Notes: generated from the letters alone by a model not told the origin. DNA of 64,000 bases from QPIN01 sp965224575 (GCA_965224575.1 CBDCZQ010000006.1:1860001-1924000), one strand, 5' to 3'; counted from the first letter of the stretch, positions 47,879-57,595 are shown. Program-made: numbers and translations.

Positions 47879-48881
47879 GAGAGATGTAAAATTAGATTCA
47901 ACAGATAAAGCGGCTTTAATACTTTTAGCTGTGGGACAAGACAGAGCTGCTAGTGTGTTAAAAAACATGGGGCCAAAAGAAGTTCAAATCATTGGTACCG
48001 CCATGGCAGGCCTAGGGACTATATCAACCGATATGGTTGATCTTGTGCTGGAAGATTTTATTATTCAGATTAAAGACCAAACGGGTTTAGGGCTGGACTC
48101 TGATAATTACATTCGCAGTATGTTGGTTGATGCTTTAGGTGAAGATAAGGCTGGTAGTGTTATAGATAGAATATTATTAGGTGGAAATAGTAAAGGGATT
48201 GAGCAGCTTAAATGGATGGATACACGCTCTATAGCTGATTTAGTTCGGGTAGAACATCCGCAAATTGTTGCCACTATATTATCTTTATTAGACGCAGATC
48301 AATCTGCCGCTGTTTTGGGCTTGTTAGCTGAAAATATGCGTTCAGATATACTCATGAGAATCGCCAAAATGGAAACTATACAGCCTGCTGCGATAAAAGA
48401 ATTGGATGAAATGATGGAGAAACAGTTATCAGGAAGTGATAGTGTTAAAGCGTCGGCAGTCGGTGGAATTGATGCAGCGGCCAATATTTTAAATTATATG
48501 GAAGGTAATTTAACTGAAGGAATGATGGAAACAATTAATGAAAGTGATGAGGTATTAGGTCAAGAAATACAAGATAAAATGTTTGTTTTTGCTGATTTAA
48601 TTAATGTTGACGACAGAGGGATTCAATCAATATTAAGAGAGGTTTCTACAGATCAATTACTACTTGCATTAAGAGGTGTAACGGAAGAACTTAAATCAAA
48701 AATATTTGGCAATATGTCAAAACGAGCGGCAGAAATGCTTGCTGATGATTTAGAAGCTGCACCGCCAACTAAGCTAAGTCAGGTAGAGCAATCGCAAAAA
48801 GATATTCTAGTCATTGCCAAGAAATTGGCAGATTCAGGTGAAATTATGCTAGGAAGCGGCGGTGGTGATGAGCTTGTCTAA
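47871..48881 (+). CDS. fliG: flagellar motor switch protein FliG
   Basis: A 336-residue FliG. N-terminal domain begins KLDSTDKAALILLAVGQDRAASVLKNMGPKEVQIIGTAMA (FliF-binding), the middle domain has the conserved EHPQIVATILSLL (about 126) that contacts FliM, and the C-terminal torque-generating domain has charged residues in the pattern of GIQSILREVSTDQLLLALRGVTEELKSKIFGNMSKRAAEMLADDLE. It is the rotor component that interacts with MotA stators. Overlaps fliF (8 bases) and fliH. Confidence 0.96.
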   Translation: MAERDVKLDSTDKAALILLAVGQDRAASVLKNMGPKEVQIIGTAMAGLGTISTDMVDLVLEDFIIQIKDQTGLGLDSDNYIRSMLVDALGEDKAGSVIDRILLGGNSKGIEQLKWMDTRSIADLVRVEHPQIVATILSLLDADQSAAVLGLLAENMRSDILMRIAKMETIQPAAIKELDEMMEKQLSGSDSVKASAVGGIDAAANILNYMEGNLTEGMMETINESDEVLGQEIQDKMFVFADLINVDDRGIQSILREVSTDQLLLALRGVTEELKSKIFGNMSKRAAEMLADDLEAAPPTKLSQVEQSQKDILVIAKKLADSGEIMLGSGGGDELV

Positions 48882-49617
48882 GGAGCAACCTTTTTCAGAA
48901 ATAGAACTGAAAGAGCTTGGGTTGTGGGATGCCAGCAAACAATTTAATAGAAAAAAACAGAACACAGCTATTTCTCGTCAGAAGAAAAAGGAGAAAGCGA
49001 CTTTATCTGTTGAAGAAATAGAAAAGATGCAAAAGCAGGCCTATGATGAAGCTTTTGAGCAAGGACAAAAAAAAGGGTTTGAACAAGGATTAGAAGAAGG
49101 GACAAAAAAAGGCTTTGAGCAAGGGTTTGATCAAGGACAAAAGGAAGGTGAAAAAAAAGGATATGAAGAAAATAAACACCTATTACAAGAGCAAGCTACT
49201 GAGTTTGTTAGCCTGCTTGAATCGTTGAGTGAGCCTTTTAAAAACATGGATGAACAAGTAGAAAAAGAATTAGTTAATTTAGCTATCGGTATTGCCAGTC
49301 AATTGATACGCAGAGAAATAAAATTAGATTCAGGGCAAATAATTGCCGTTATTAGAGAAGCTATTAATGCTCTACCCTCAGCGGCTCAAAAAATAACGTT
49401 GCAACTACATCCAGAAGATGCAGAGTTGGTTCGGTCTTCGCTTGTTTTAGATGAGATCTCTTCGCCTTGGAAAATTATTGAAGAGCCTCTAATCTCACGA
49501 GGTGGATGTAAAGTATTAACTGAAACTTCGGTTATTGATGCAACCATCGAACATAGATTAGCAGTTATTGTGACTACAATTTTAGGCGGTGAACGGGAAG
49601 AGGATAAAATTCAGTGA
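48868..49617 (+). CDS. fliH: flagellar export apparatus regulator FliH
   Basis: A 249-residue FliH. The N-terminal third is charged; residues about 50-105 contain the FliH repeat of glycines every four residues with charged neighbours (EQGQKKGFEQGLEEGTKKGFEQGF), and the C-terminal half is the conserved ATPase-regulating domain (LIRREIKLDSGQIIAVIREAINALP). It inhibits and positions FliI at the export gate. A GTG two codons earlier is possible, but the ATG at 48868 is preferred; overlaps fliG by 14 bases. Its stop overlaps the fliI GTG (GTGA). Confidence 0.92.
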   Translation: MSLSKEQPFSEIELKELGLWDASKQFNRKKQNTAISRQKKKEKATLSVEEIEKMQKQAYDEAFEQGQKKGFEQGLEEGTKKGFEQGFDQGQKEGEKKGYEENKHLLQEQATEFVSLLESLSEPFKNMDEQVEKELVNLAIGIASQLIRREIKLDSGQIIAVIREAINALPSAAQKITLQLHPEDAELVRSSLVLDEISSPWKIIEEPLISRGGCKVLTETSVIDATIEHRLAVIVTTILGGEREEDKIQ

Positions 49618-50963
49618 TTCCATCAGCAAATCGAACAGAAGAATGGCTAACTAAAATCAAGCCCTATTCAGAAAGATTAAAGGATATTCCTGATCTAGTT
49701 GTTGAAGGAAAACTATCTCGAATGGTCGGTCTAACATTAGAAGCCGAAGGCTGTAGAGCATCTATAGGGTCGCTTTGTCAGATAGAAACTAAAGCGGGAA
49801 AAAAAATTGGGGCAGAAGTTGTTGGTTTTTCTGGTAGTAAAATTTTTTTAATGCCAACTGGAAAGACAGACGGACTGGAACCTGGTTGCAGAGTTATTCC
49901 GTTAGGAAAAAATAGTCTGGCAAATGTAGGGTTAGGTCTTTTAGGACGAGTGCTGGATGGCGCAGGCAATGCATTAGATGAAAAAGGGCCGTTAAAAACA
50001 GATGCCAAAATTTCCCTAGGTGGTACACCGATTAATCCACTTTCAAGAAAGCCGATTCGAGAATCGTTAGATGTTGGCGTTAGAGCAATTAACTCAATAT
50101 TGGCCGTAGGACGTGGACAACGGATGGGTTTGTTTGCAGGAACAGGAGTCGGAAAAAGTGTGCTATTAGGCATGATGACCAAATTTACCAGTGCAGACGT
50201 TGTGGTTGTCGGTTTAATAGGGGAAAGAGGACGAGAGGTTAATGAATTTGTTTTGAAAATTCTGGGTGAAGAGGGGATGAAACGATCGGTTGTGGTCGCA
50301 TCACCAGCCGATGATCCGCCATTAATGCGTGTACATGGTGCTATGTTAGCGACCAGTATTGCCGAATATTATAGAGACCAGGGAATGGATGTCCTATTAT
50401 TAATGGATTCACTGACTCGCTATGCACAGGCACATAGAGAAATTGCCTTAGCTATAGATGAACCGCCTGCAACCAAGGGTTATCCTCCTTCTGTATTTGC
50501 AAAACTACCACATTTAGTTGAAAGAGCGGGTAATGCAGATGAAGGCGGTGGATCAATTACAGCTTTTTATACTGTGTTAGCTGAAGGGGATGATAATAAT
50601 GATCCTATTGCAGATGCAGCAAGGGGAGTGCTGGATGGACATGTAGTTCTATCCAGGAGTCTGGCAGAATCAGGGCATTTTCCTGCCATTGATATAGAGG
50701 CATCTATTAGTCGAGTAATGCCGGATATTGCTAGTGAAAAGCATATGAATCTGGCGACAAACCTTAGGCGATTATATTCACTTTATCAGCAAAATAAGGA
50801 CTTGATTAGTGTTGGTGCCTATCAAGCAGGCGCAGACCCAAGAATTGATGAAGCCATTGCTAAAAATGAAGCAATAGCTAATTTTTTACAACAGAGAATG
50901 GATGAGGCTGTTGATATAGAACAAAGTTTAAGTGAGCTTGAAACTTTGTTGGAATTGCCTTAA
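49614..50963 (+). CDS. fliI: flagellar export ATPase FliI
   Basis: A 449-residue F1-type ATPase of type III export. Walker A AGTGVGKS (about 175-182), catalytic GERGREV, Walker B LLLMDSLTRYAQA, and the conserved PADDPPLMRV, GYPPSVFAKLPHLVERAG and SRSLAESGHFPAIDIE. It powers unfolding and export of flagellar subunits with FliH and FliJ. Translation starts with a GTG overlapping the fliH stop by four bases. fliJ follows 10 bases later. Confidence 0.97.
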   Translation: MIPSANRTEEWLTKIKPYSERLKDIPDLVVEGKLSRMVGLTLEAEGCRASIGSLCQIETKAGKKIGAEVVGFSGSKIFLMPTGKTDGLEPGCRVIPLGKNSLANVGLGLLGRVLDGAGNALDEKGPLKTDAKISLGGTPINPLSRKPIRESLDVGVRAINSILAVGRGQRMGLFAGTGVGKSVLLGMMTKFTSADVVVVGLIGERGREVNEFVLKILGEEGMKRSVVVASPADDPPLMRVHGAMLATSIAEYYRDQGMDVLLLMDSLTRYAQAHREIALAIDEPPATKGYPPSVFAKLPHLVERAGNADEGGGSITAFYTVLAEGDDNNDPIADAARGVLDGHVVLSRSLAESGHFPAIDIEASISRVMPDIASEKHMNLATNLRRLYSLYQQNKDLISVGAYQAGADPRIDEAIAKNEAIANFLQQRMDEAVDIEQSLSELETLLELP

Positions 50964-50972
50964 ACCTAAATA

Positions 50973-51431
50973 ATGAAAAAATCAAAACGATTAAAAGTCA
51001 TCGTTAACCTTTATGCTGAAAATGAAAAAAAGGCATTAGAAGTATTAGGTAAGGTTCAAACAGAAAAACAGGATGCTCAAACGCAGTTAGAAAATTTACT
51101 GCAGTATCAGCAGGAATATATTAATAAGCATAATGATAACAGTGAAAAAGGACTTTCTATTCAGCAGTTAGTTGAATTTAGAGCTTTTATTTCTAAGCTG
51201 GATAAAGCGATTGATGAGCAGAAGGGTGAAATTAGTCAGATGGAAAATAAAGTAATATTAGCAAGAAAAAATTGGGAAATGCATCACCATAAAACTAAAG
51301 GTATAGAAAAAGTCTGTGATGGGGCGGTCAAAGAAGAAATGAAAATAGAAGAGAAAAGAGAACAAAATGAACAAGATGACCGCGCTACAAGATTGGGTGG
51401 AAATAATGGCACGGGAAATGCTTTAATCTAG
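50973..51431 (+). CDS. fliJ: flagellar export chaperone FliJ
   Basis: A 152-residue, almost entirely helical and charged protein with heptad pattern, as expected of the coiled-coil rod FliJ, which inserts into the FliI ring and escorts export substrates. Length fits the family (~147 in E. coli). Recognition by position between fliI and fliK and by the composition (KKSKRLKVIVNLYAENEKKALEVLGKVQTEKQDAQTQLE start) rather than by motifs, because the family is poorly conserved. Confidence 0.9.
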   Translation: MKKSKRLKVIVNLYAENEKKALEVLGKVQTEKQDAQTQLENLLQYQQEYINKHNDNSEKGLSIQQLVEFRAFISKLDKAIDEQKGEISQMENKVILARKNWEMHHHKTKGIEKVCDGAVKEEMKIEEKREQNEQDDRATRLGGNNGTGNALI

Positions 51432-51457
51432 GTATGTAAAGATTTTGGAGAATTAGA

Positions 51458-53122
51458 ATGAATATAGATAGTTCAAATGTAAATACTTTGTTATCAGGTG
51501 AAAGCCTAGAGGGTATGCAACAGTACCTTTCTGTTGATGGAGCAGTCTCAACTGAGTTTTCAGATACATTGATGCAGAAAATTAAGCAACTTAGTGGAAC
51601 GGATGAAGCTAATAGGCTAAACGAAAGTTCTTTCCAAAAAGTAACTGATAATTCAAAAATGCTGCAAGAAATTGCCGGTTTACTAAATGAAAAGACTACA
51701 ACAACAGATTTCTCCAGCATATTTGGCAAAGTTTTGCCTATCAATGAAATACCAGGTCAGGGTTCTGATTTAGATAATACCTTAAGTGATTTGGGTAACT
51801 TGATTGAGCAAGTTAAACATATTGTTGCAAGGGAAGAAGATCAAGTGACTAAAATAGTCGAAGGGTTAAAAGAAATAAGTGTAAGAATAGAAGAGAGCTT
51901 ATCAAATAGTCTCGACGATAACAAAACAATGATTGATGAGGATAATCCTGTAGAAGAAGTCTTTTCGCATGAGGGAATTAGAGTCAATACCCTTTACATT
52001 GAAGAAAATATTCAAATAAAAGAAGATTTATTTATATCGGATGACCTTGCAAGCCACTTAGACGAGGTGCTGGGAAGAATATATGAGGTAATAGACTTAG
52101 CTCCAAAGACAAACGATTTAAACAAAGTTGATGCGCTAGACTCTGAAAGCCAAATTGAATTATTAAAGAATAAAATAGCAAACATTGAGGATATAGCTAA
52201 TCTAGCAATTGCTACAAGGTTGAGTGAGAAGAAGAGTGTTGAGGTTTTAGACTCTAGCCAAGAAAATAATAATTTGCAAGCCGAAGATTCGATAGCAACA
52301 GTTTTTTCATTAATGAACGAATCTTTAAAAACTAAAAATATCGTTTCTGAATCTAAAGTGATTGGACAGGTTTTGCAAGAAACCAAACAAGAAGGATTAT
52401 CTCTTAAGCAAACAGTAGCAGAAAAAACGATAGGTATTGTAGCAAACGTAGAAGCTGATGATTTGTCACATCAGGAAAATAAATTTGGTAAATCAAGGCA
52501 GGACAATCCATTTATATCCACTAAGTTAAATACTAATTTAGAAAACCCTGTTCTCAAAGATGTAGAACTGAATAGTGAAAAACCATTACCCAAGTTTGCA
52601 ACAGAATTAGCCATGCTTAACCGAGCAGTTATAGCAGAAAATAAAACAGAAATTCCTCCTATGACCAAGCATTTTTCTCACCCAGAATGGAATAAAGAAA
52701 TGGGTGAAAGAGTGATTTGGATGCATAAACAAGAAATTCCTTCAGCCGAACTTAGATTAAACCCAAAACATTTAGGGCCAGTGACTATTAAAATAGATGT
52801 TACTCAAGATCAGGCAACAGTGGCTTTTACAGCACAACATGCAGTTGTAAAAGAAGCAATTGAAGCATCACTGCCAAAACTAAGAGAAATGTTTTCAGCC
52901 CAACAACTTAATCTTGTTGATGTTAATGTTTCTCAGAATGATTCCGGTCAAAGACAAGCAGGAAACTCCAATCAAATGGGTCAAGAGGCAGGGGAGGATA
53001 AGAATAGAGATTCTAATGAAATGTCTAATGCTGAACAAGTGGATAAACAAATGGAAATTGCTGATGAAATTGAAGCCGGTAGAGCAATTGCAAGCAATGG
53101 AATTTTGAGTATTTTCGCCTAA
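51458..53122 (+). CDS. fliK: flagellar hook-length control protein FliK
   Basis: A 554-residue FliK. The N-terminal ~430 residues are polar, Asn/Ser/Glu-rich and of low complexity, as usual for the molecular ruler; the C-terminal domain (about 430-500) shows the conserved core: GERVIWMHKQEIPSAELRLNPKHLGPVTIKIDV and VVKEAIEASLPKLREMFSAQQLNLVDVNVS. It measures hook length and triggers the export switch. A GGAG sequence precedes the ATG by six bases. Last gene of the flagellar block before the proS terminator. Confidence 0.93.
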   Translation: MNIDSSNVNTLLSGESLEGMQQYLSVDGAVSTEFSDTLMQKIKQLSGTDEANRLNESSFQKVTDNSKMLQEIAGLLNEKTTTTDFSSIFGKVLPINEIPGQGSDLDNTLSDLGNLIEQVKHIVAREEDQVTKIVEGLKEISVRIEESLSNSLDDNKTMIDEDNPVEEVFSHEGIRVNTLYIEENIQIKEDLFISDDLASHLDEVLGRIYEVIDLAPKTNDLNKVDALDSESQIELLKNKIANIEDIANLAIATRLSEKKSVEVLDSSQENNNLQAEDSIATVFSLMNESLKTKNIVSESKVIGQVLQETKQEGLSLKQTVAEKTIGIVANVEADDLSHQENKFGKSRQDNPFISTKLNTNLENPVLKDVELNSEKPLPKFATELAMLNRAVIAENKTEIPPMTKHFSHPEWNKEMGERVIWMHKQEIPSAELRLNPKHLGPVTIKIDVTQDQATVAFTAQHAVVKEAIEASLPKLREMFSAQQLNLVDVNVSQNDSGQRQAGNSNQMGQEAGEDKNRDSNEMSNAEQVDKQMEIADEIEAGRAIASNGILSIFA

Positions 53123-53182
53123 ATCTGGTTTTGTAGAGATTAATTGAGACAGTTACACAAAATCATTTATAAGGTCAAAAAG

Positions 53183-53209
53183 CAAGGTGAAAATCAGTTT
53201 TTCACCTTG
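53183..53209. terminator. hairpin between fliK and proS
   Basis: CAAGGTGAAAA/TTTTCACCTTG, an 11-bp perfect stem with a five-base loop. On the minus strand it is followed by CTTTTTG, so it serves proS; on the plus strand it could also stop the fliK transcript, with a weaker U-tract. Confidence 0.7.
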
Positions 53210-53228
53210 TCTCTATTATTTAACTGAC

Positions 53229-53394
53229 GTTAAGGAACCTCTGATCAAGTCCAATTATTTTTAGCTTGCTAAAACTGCCGATATTTTCCACGAAGATCGG
53301 TGCAATAGAGTGACTATTACGTTTCACTTCGTGAAAAATAGCGACAATTTTTTCTGTGCTAAATTCTAATCGACTTAATCAGTGGTTCCTTAAC
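53229..53394. repeat. 166-bp hairpin element overlapping the 3' end of proS
   Basis: GTTAAGGAACCTCTGATCAAGT (53229-53250) and its inverted copy at 53373-53394 differ at two positions; imperfect matching continues for another ~16 bases, and inner arms TATTTTCCACGAAG/CTTCGTGAAAAATA plus CAATAG...CTATTA keep the whole element foldable into one long hairpin. The right arm lies inside proS and supplies its last ~9 codons and, with adjoining bases, the stop. Confidence 0.75.
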
Positions 53395-55095
53395 TTTTGA
53401 TTGAATAAAGTTTACAACCTCATCTAAAGGAATATCCTGAGTTTCCTTATCAGTTCTTGCTTTGTATTCAGCAGACCCAGAATCTAGTCCTCGATCACCA
53501 ATGACAATACGGTGAGGAATGCCAATCAGTTCCATATCAGAAAACATAAAACCAGCGCGTACTTTTCTGTCATCAAATAACACATCAATGCCAGCATCTT
53601 TTAAATCTTGGTACATTTTTTCTGCAACTTCTTTAAGTCGATCAGACTTATGCATGTTCATTGGGCATAAAGCAACTTGAAAAGGTGCTAGTTTTTCTGA
53701 CCAGATAATACCCTTATCATCATGGCTTTGTTCAATTGCAGCGGCTACAATTCGGGAAATGCCTATACCATAACAACCCATAATCATGGTTTGGTATTTT
53801 CCTGCCTTGTTAATGATATTAGCTTTCATTGCTTCAGAATATTTTGTGCCTAACTGAAAAATATGTCCTACTTCAATGCCTTTGGCTAAAGTGATTGTAC
53901 CTTTACCATCCGGGCTTGGGTCACCTTCAACGATGAGTCGGATATCTTCAATTTGTGAGGGTAAAGGAAGGTCTCGTTTCCAATTAGTGCCTTTGTAATG
54001 TTTTTCATCTTGGTTAGCACCGCAGATAAAGTCAGATAATAGGCTTGCGCTACGGTCAACGATAATTTTAATATCCAACCCAATTGGGCCAATAGAACCA
54101 GGTTTACAATGGCAAGTAGCCAAAATTTCTTCATCACTGGCAAACTCTAATGGAGAAAGGATACCTTCAATTTTTTCTGCTTTTAGAGTGTTTAGCTCGT
54201 GGTCACCACATAATAATAAAGCGACTAAACTACCTTCTTCACCTTTAACGATCAACGTTTTTAAACATTGTTTGGCTGACACATTAAAAAATTGGCTAAT
54301 TTCTTCAATAGTATGTTGATTGGGGGTATCAACTAAAGTTAACTCAGAGCTTGCAGGTGCTAGAGAACCATTAGGTAAAATTGCTTCGGCTTTTTCAATA
54401 TTTGCAGCGTAATCACTTTCGGTCGAAAAAGCGATTGCATCTTCACCTGATTCCGCTAAAACATGAAATTCGTGTGAAACAGCGCCGCCAATCGAGCCTG
54501 AGTCAGCAATCACAGCACGAAATTTAAGACCTAATTGGTTAAAAATATTACTATATGCCTGATACATTAGATCATAAGTTTGCTGCAATGATTCTTGATC
54601 TAAATGAAAAGAATAGGCATCCTTCATAATGAATTCACGAGAACGCATAATACCGAAGCGAGGGCGAATTTCATCACGAACTTTTGTCTGGATTTGATAA
54701 TAAGTAATAGGTAATTGCTTATAACTTTTTAATTCATTTCGCGCTAAATCGGTAATAATTTCTTCATGAGTAGGGCCTAGACAAAAATCACGATCATGAC
54801 GATCTTTTAAACGCGCCAGTTCTGGCCCATATAGATCCCAACGTCCAGTTTCCTGCCAAAGTTCGGCTGGTTGTAATACTGGCATCAGCACTTCTAGTGC
54901 ACCTGCTTTATCCATTTCTTCTCTAGTGATTTTTTCAACTTTGCGAAGAACTCTTAACCCCAAGGGTAGCCAAGTATATAAACCCGCTGCTAATTTACGG
55001 ATTAACCCTGCTCGAATCATTAGTTTGTGACTGGCGATTTCAGCATCTGCGGGTATTTCTTTAACGGTATTAAGAGGAAACTGAGTGGTACGCAT
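53359..55095 (-). CDS. proS: proline-tRNA ligase
   Basis: A 578-residue class II aminoacyl-tRNA synthetase of the bacterial type. Motif 1 region, motif 2 with RPRFGIMRSREFIMKDAYSFH, the editing domain between motifs 2 and 3 (about 220-400, with VKGEEGSLVALLLCGDHELN), motif 3 with GCYGIGISRIVAAA and the C-terminal anticodon-binding domain. It charges tRNA-Pro and edits mischarged Ala. The last residues after VNFIQSKV (KEPLIKSIRI) lie in the inverted-repeat element, so the original end has been replaced; the normal E. coli enzyme ends within a few residues of this point. Confidence 0.97.
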   Translation of the reverse strand: MRTTQFPLNTVKEIPADAEIASHKLMIRAGLIRKLAAGLYTWLPLGLRVLRKVEKITREEMDKAGALEVLMPVLQPAELWQETGRWDLYGPELARLKDRHDRDFCLGPTHEEIITDLARNELKSYKQLPITYYQIQTKVRDEIRPRFGIMRSREFIMKDAYSFHLDQESLQQTYDLMYQAYSNIFNQLGLKFRAVIADSGSIGGAVSHEFHVLAESGEDAIAFSTESDYAANIEKAEAILPNGSLAPASSELTLVDTPNQHTIEEISQFFNVSAKQCLKTLIVKGEEGSLVALLLCGDHELNTLKAEKIEGILSPLEFASDEEILATCHCKPGSIGPIGLDIKIIVDRSASLLSDFICGANQDEKHYKGTNWKRDLPLPSQIEDIRLIVEGDPSPDGKGTITLAKGIEVGHIFQLGTKYSEAMKANIINKAGKYQTMIMGCYGIGISRIVAAAIEQSHDDKGIIWSEKLAPFQVALCPMNMHKSDRLKEVAEKMYQDLKDAGIDVLFDDRKVRAGFMFSDMELIGIPHRIVIGDRGLDSGSAEYKARTDKETQDIPLDEVVNFIQSKVKEPLIKSIRI

Positions 55096-55439
55096 GTGTA
55101 TAAAAAGATATCAAAAAAGGGTGTATTCTACCGGCTAATCACGCGGCTGTGAACGTATTTTCTATGATCAAACTAATTTTTCTAGGATAAAGAATACAGA
55201 ATTTTGAAAAATAATCTTGATCTTTAGTTTTTTACATCAGGTTTTTATTACTTACCAGATTTAATTATTAGTGAGATAAGTCTTCACGATTAACCGAAAA
55301 AGTAGAAAAAATTTAGCTTATCAATCATTTGCCAATACTCATAGCATTGACTTTAAACCTTTTGATTGGTTTTAAATTGCTATTATTATCATAGGTTTAA
55401 TCCGATATATTTTAGGGTGCTGATTTTATATGATGTCCG

Positions 55440-55664
55440 CTACAAACAAAGCTGTGCCACATATTGTTCAATATCCCCCCAAAATTTCTGCCACCGGCTT
55501 TTTGATTGAACACGTGCTCGCAAAGACAAAATAACTTTAGCACCCTTATTTTTCAAGCGCATTCCTGACCCACAAAGACGTTGTTTAACCAATGTCTTTC
55601 AAGCAGCCTCAGTGACGCCCGACCCAATGGGTAATTGTTTTTTTATTTGTGTTGCATAATCCAT
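55440..55664 (-). mobile_element. transposase C-terminal remnant (ISKra4-like), with a nonsense codon
   Basis: A 75-codon frame on the minus strand reads like the end of an ISKra4/ISL3-type transposase: MDYATQIKKQLPIGSGVTEAA, then an in-frame TGA where Cys is expected, then KTLVKQRLCGSGMRLKNKGAKVILSLRARVQSKSRWQKFW, ending at TAG (55440-55442). A TAG also stops the frame just upstream. The N-terminal three quarters are missing and no inverted ends were found. Family assignment is from memory. The 340 bases between proS and this remnant show nothing recognisable. Confidence 0.7.
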
Positions 55665-55685
55665 CATCTACCAAGGCCTCACTTT

Positions 55686-56190
55686 TCAGTGACAGATTGA
55701 TAGATCTGCTTTATTCCCTGTATCCATAACGTCGGTAATATCGCCAAAAATCAACTTGCTATAAATTCTGTAGTTGTGGCCTAGTGAAGCATAATCATTA
55801 ATTTAGCATTAGTTATAGTGTGAAGTATAATAGTCCTCTGCGTTTAAAAAAGTGAATAGTTCATATGTTTTCTGTGAATTACTTAATACAGTTAGAAAGT
55901 GGATAATGTTATTTTGATTCCTACAGAAGAAATAAACGGTTGCATTTGAAAGTTATACACCGTGTGTCTTATTTTCGGTTTTCTGTTGGTTGACTTTTCT
56001 GATAGTCATATTAGCTATAGAGATTGAAGATATGGAGTCTGAGCGAAAGTAGCCTGCTATGTGCTTTTTAGCGCCTCTGTAATTGATCTTGCATTGCTCT
56101 ACCTCCTGTCCCATTATAGTCGTTGCTATTTATAAAAAATAACTCACTATAAATTCCGCATCCGTGACCACGCGAAGTATAAAACTTCAT
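55686..56190 (-). other. decayed region with two related short coding stretches
   Basis: Two minus-strand frames, 55686 to about 55803 and 56068-56190 (the latter has ATG at 56190 and TAA at 56068), encode related peptides: both have G-H, then IYS-x-L near the middle, then a D-x-x-G run. Their DNA (55753-55794 and 56141-56182) is about two-thirds identical. This looks like the remains of a duplicated gene or mobile element rather than functional DNA. No protein is assigned, and the interval up to the patatin gene shows nothing else. Confidence 0.4.
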
Positions 56191-56211
56191 TCCTAAAGAG
56201 AAGGTGGCGAT

Positions 56212-57537
56212 ATGAAAATACTAAAATTTATCACAATTTCTAGCATGGCTATTTGCATAACTGGCTGTGGCGCGTTTTCTCAATTTTCACACACAAACAT
56301 TAAGCTTGTTGAACCCATAGTGAAATCCAAGGCATCTTTCACTGTAAGTAAAGACCGGGGGAATAATCAAAAAACACTGGTTATTCTATCTTTATCTGGA
56401 GGGGGAAGTAGAGCAGCATACTTTTCTGCTTCTATCATGTTGGCACTTGAAAATGTATTTAAAAAGGATAAGCTTAATCTTTTAGAAGAGGTAGATATAA
56501 TTTCATCTGTTTCTGGTGGTTCATTACCCGCAGCGTTTTATGTTACATCAAAAGACATTGATGATGAGTCAAAAAAGATGAAATTTACTAGGACTTGGGA
56601 TCAACAAACGGTAACGAATTTAATGTCTAAAAACTATAGACAAAAATGGCTAGGAAATTGGTTTTGGCCCACCAATATAGTGAAATTTTGGTTCACGGCA
56701 TTTGATAGGTCAGACATGATGGCACAGACCTTGGCAGATAATCTATTCGATATGAAGTTTTATGGCTTTGACCTAAAATTTAAAGATATAAATCAAACCA
56801 GACCCAATTTAGTCCTTAATTCCACAAATGGAACAACAGGTAACTTTTCTTCAATTTTTACTTTTACTCAAGAACAGTTTGAAAAACAAATTAATTCAGA
56901 TATTCAAGAGTATGAAATATCCAGAGCGGTGATGGCAACAGCGTCATTCCCTGGTGCATTTAATTATATGACACTGAAAGATTTTCGATCAGATGAAGAT
57001 AAGTACGTCCATGTTTTTGATGGAGGTAATTCTGACAATCTTGGTTTAAAAAGTGTTGAAAAAATTATTGATAAGAATAAGAAAAAATATAACAGAGTCG
57101 TGGTTATACTGGTTGACTCATACATAGAAAGTTTAGGTGTTAGCCCTACTGAATATGATGGCAGGAAATTCTCTGATTATATAGTTGACCTTAACTTTAT
57201 TGATAGTTCAGACAGTCTATTATCAATTAATCGTGAAAATACCATAGATAATCTTTCCGATAAATTAGAGGAAAGAGGAGGGCCTAAAGAATTTGTTTTT
57301 TATCATATTCAGTTTAGCGATATAAGCAATCAGGAATTAAAAAATAAGCTGAATTCAATAAAAACTGACTTTAGGATAGAAGAGGAAGGTACTGAGGCCA
57401 TAGATCAAGCTGTTAGTGAAATAATAGTTAAAGACAATAGTTGTTTGATTAAGATTAAAGAAGTGCTTCTGAAAAAATCAACAAAGCATAAAGATTGGCT
57501 ATGTACATGGGAAGTGCCTGATGCTAATAAAATATAA
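56212..57537 (+). CDS. patatin-like phospholipase lipoprotein
   Basis: A 441-residue protein with a lipoprotein signal peptide (lipobox ITGC, Cys19), so the product should be lipid-anchored. The patatin domain (about 55-290) shows the oxyanion motif LSGGGSR (62-67), the nucleophile elbow SVSGG with Ser101 (the usual GxSxG has its first Gly replaced by Ser) and the catalytic Asp in VFDGGNSDNLGL (Asp270). It probably hydrolyses acyl chains of membrane lipids. An AAGGTGG ribosome binding site precedes the ATG. Stands alone between mobile-DNA remnants and a palindromic repeat, with no obvious operon partner. Confidence 0.85.
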   Translation: MKILKFITISSMAICITGCGAFSQFSHTNIKLVEPIVKSKASFTVSKDRGNNQKTLVILSLSGGGSRAAYFSASIMLALENVFKKDKLNLLEEVDIISSVSGGSLPAAFYVTSKDIDDESKKMKFTRTWDQQTVTNLMSKNYRQKWLGNWFWPTNIVKFWFTAFDRSDMMAQTLADNLFDMKFYGFDLKFKDINQTRPNLVLNSTNGTTGNFSSIFTFTQEQFEKQINSDIQEYEISRAVMATASFPGAFNYMTLKDFRSDEDKYVHVFDGGNSDNLGLKSVEKIIDKNKKKYNRVVVILVDSYIESLGVSPTEYDGRKFSDYIVDLNFIDSSDSLLSINRENTIDNLSDKLEERGGPKEFVFYHIQFSDISNQELKNKLNSIKTDFRIEEEGTEAIDQAVSEIIVKDNSCLIKIKEVLLKKSTKHKDWLCTWEVPDANKI

Positions 57538-57595
57538 AAACACAAATCGAGGATATTATCATTTTACTCCTGCTCTACAATAATTAGGAGCAAAC

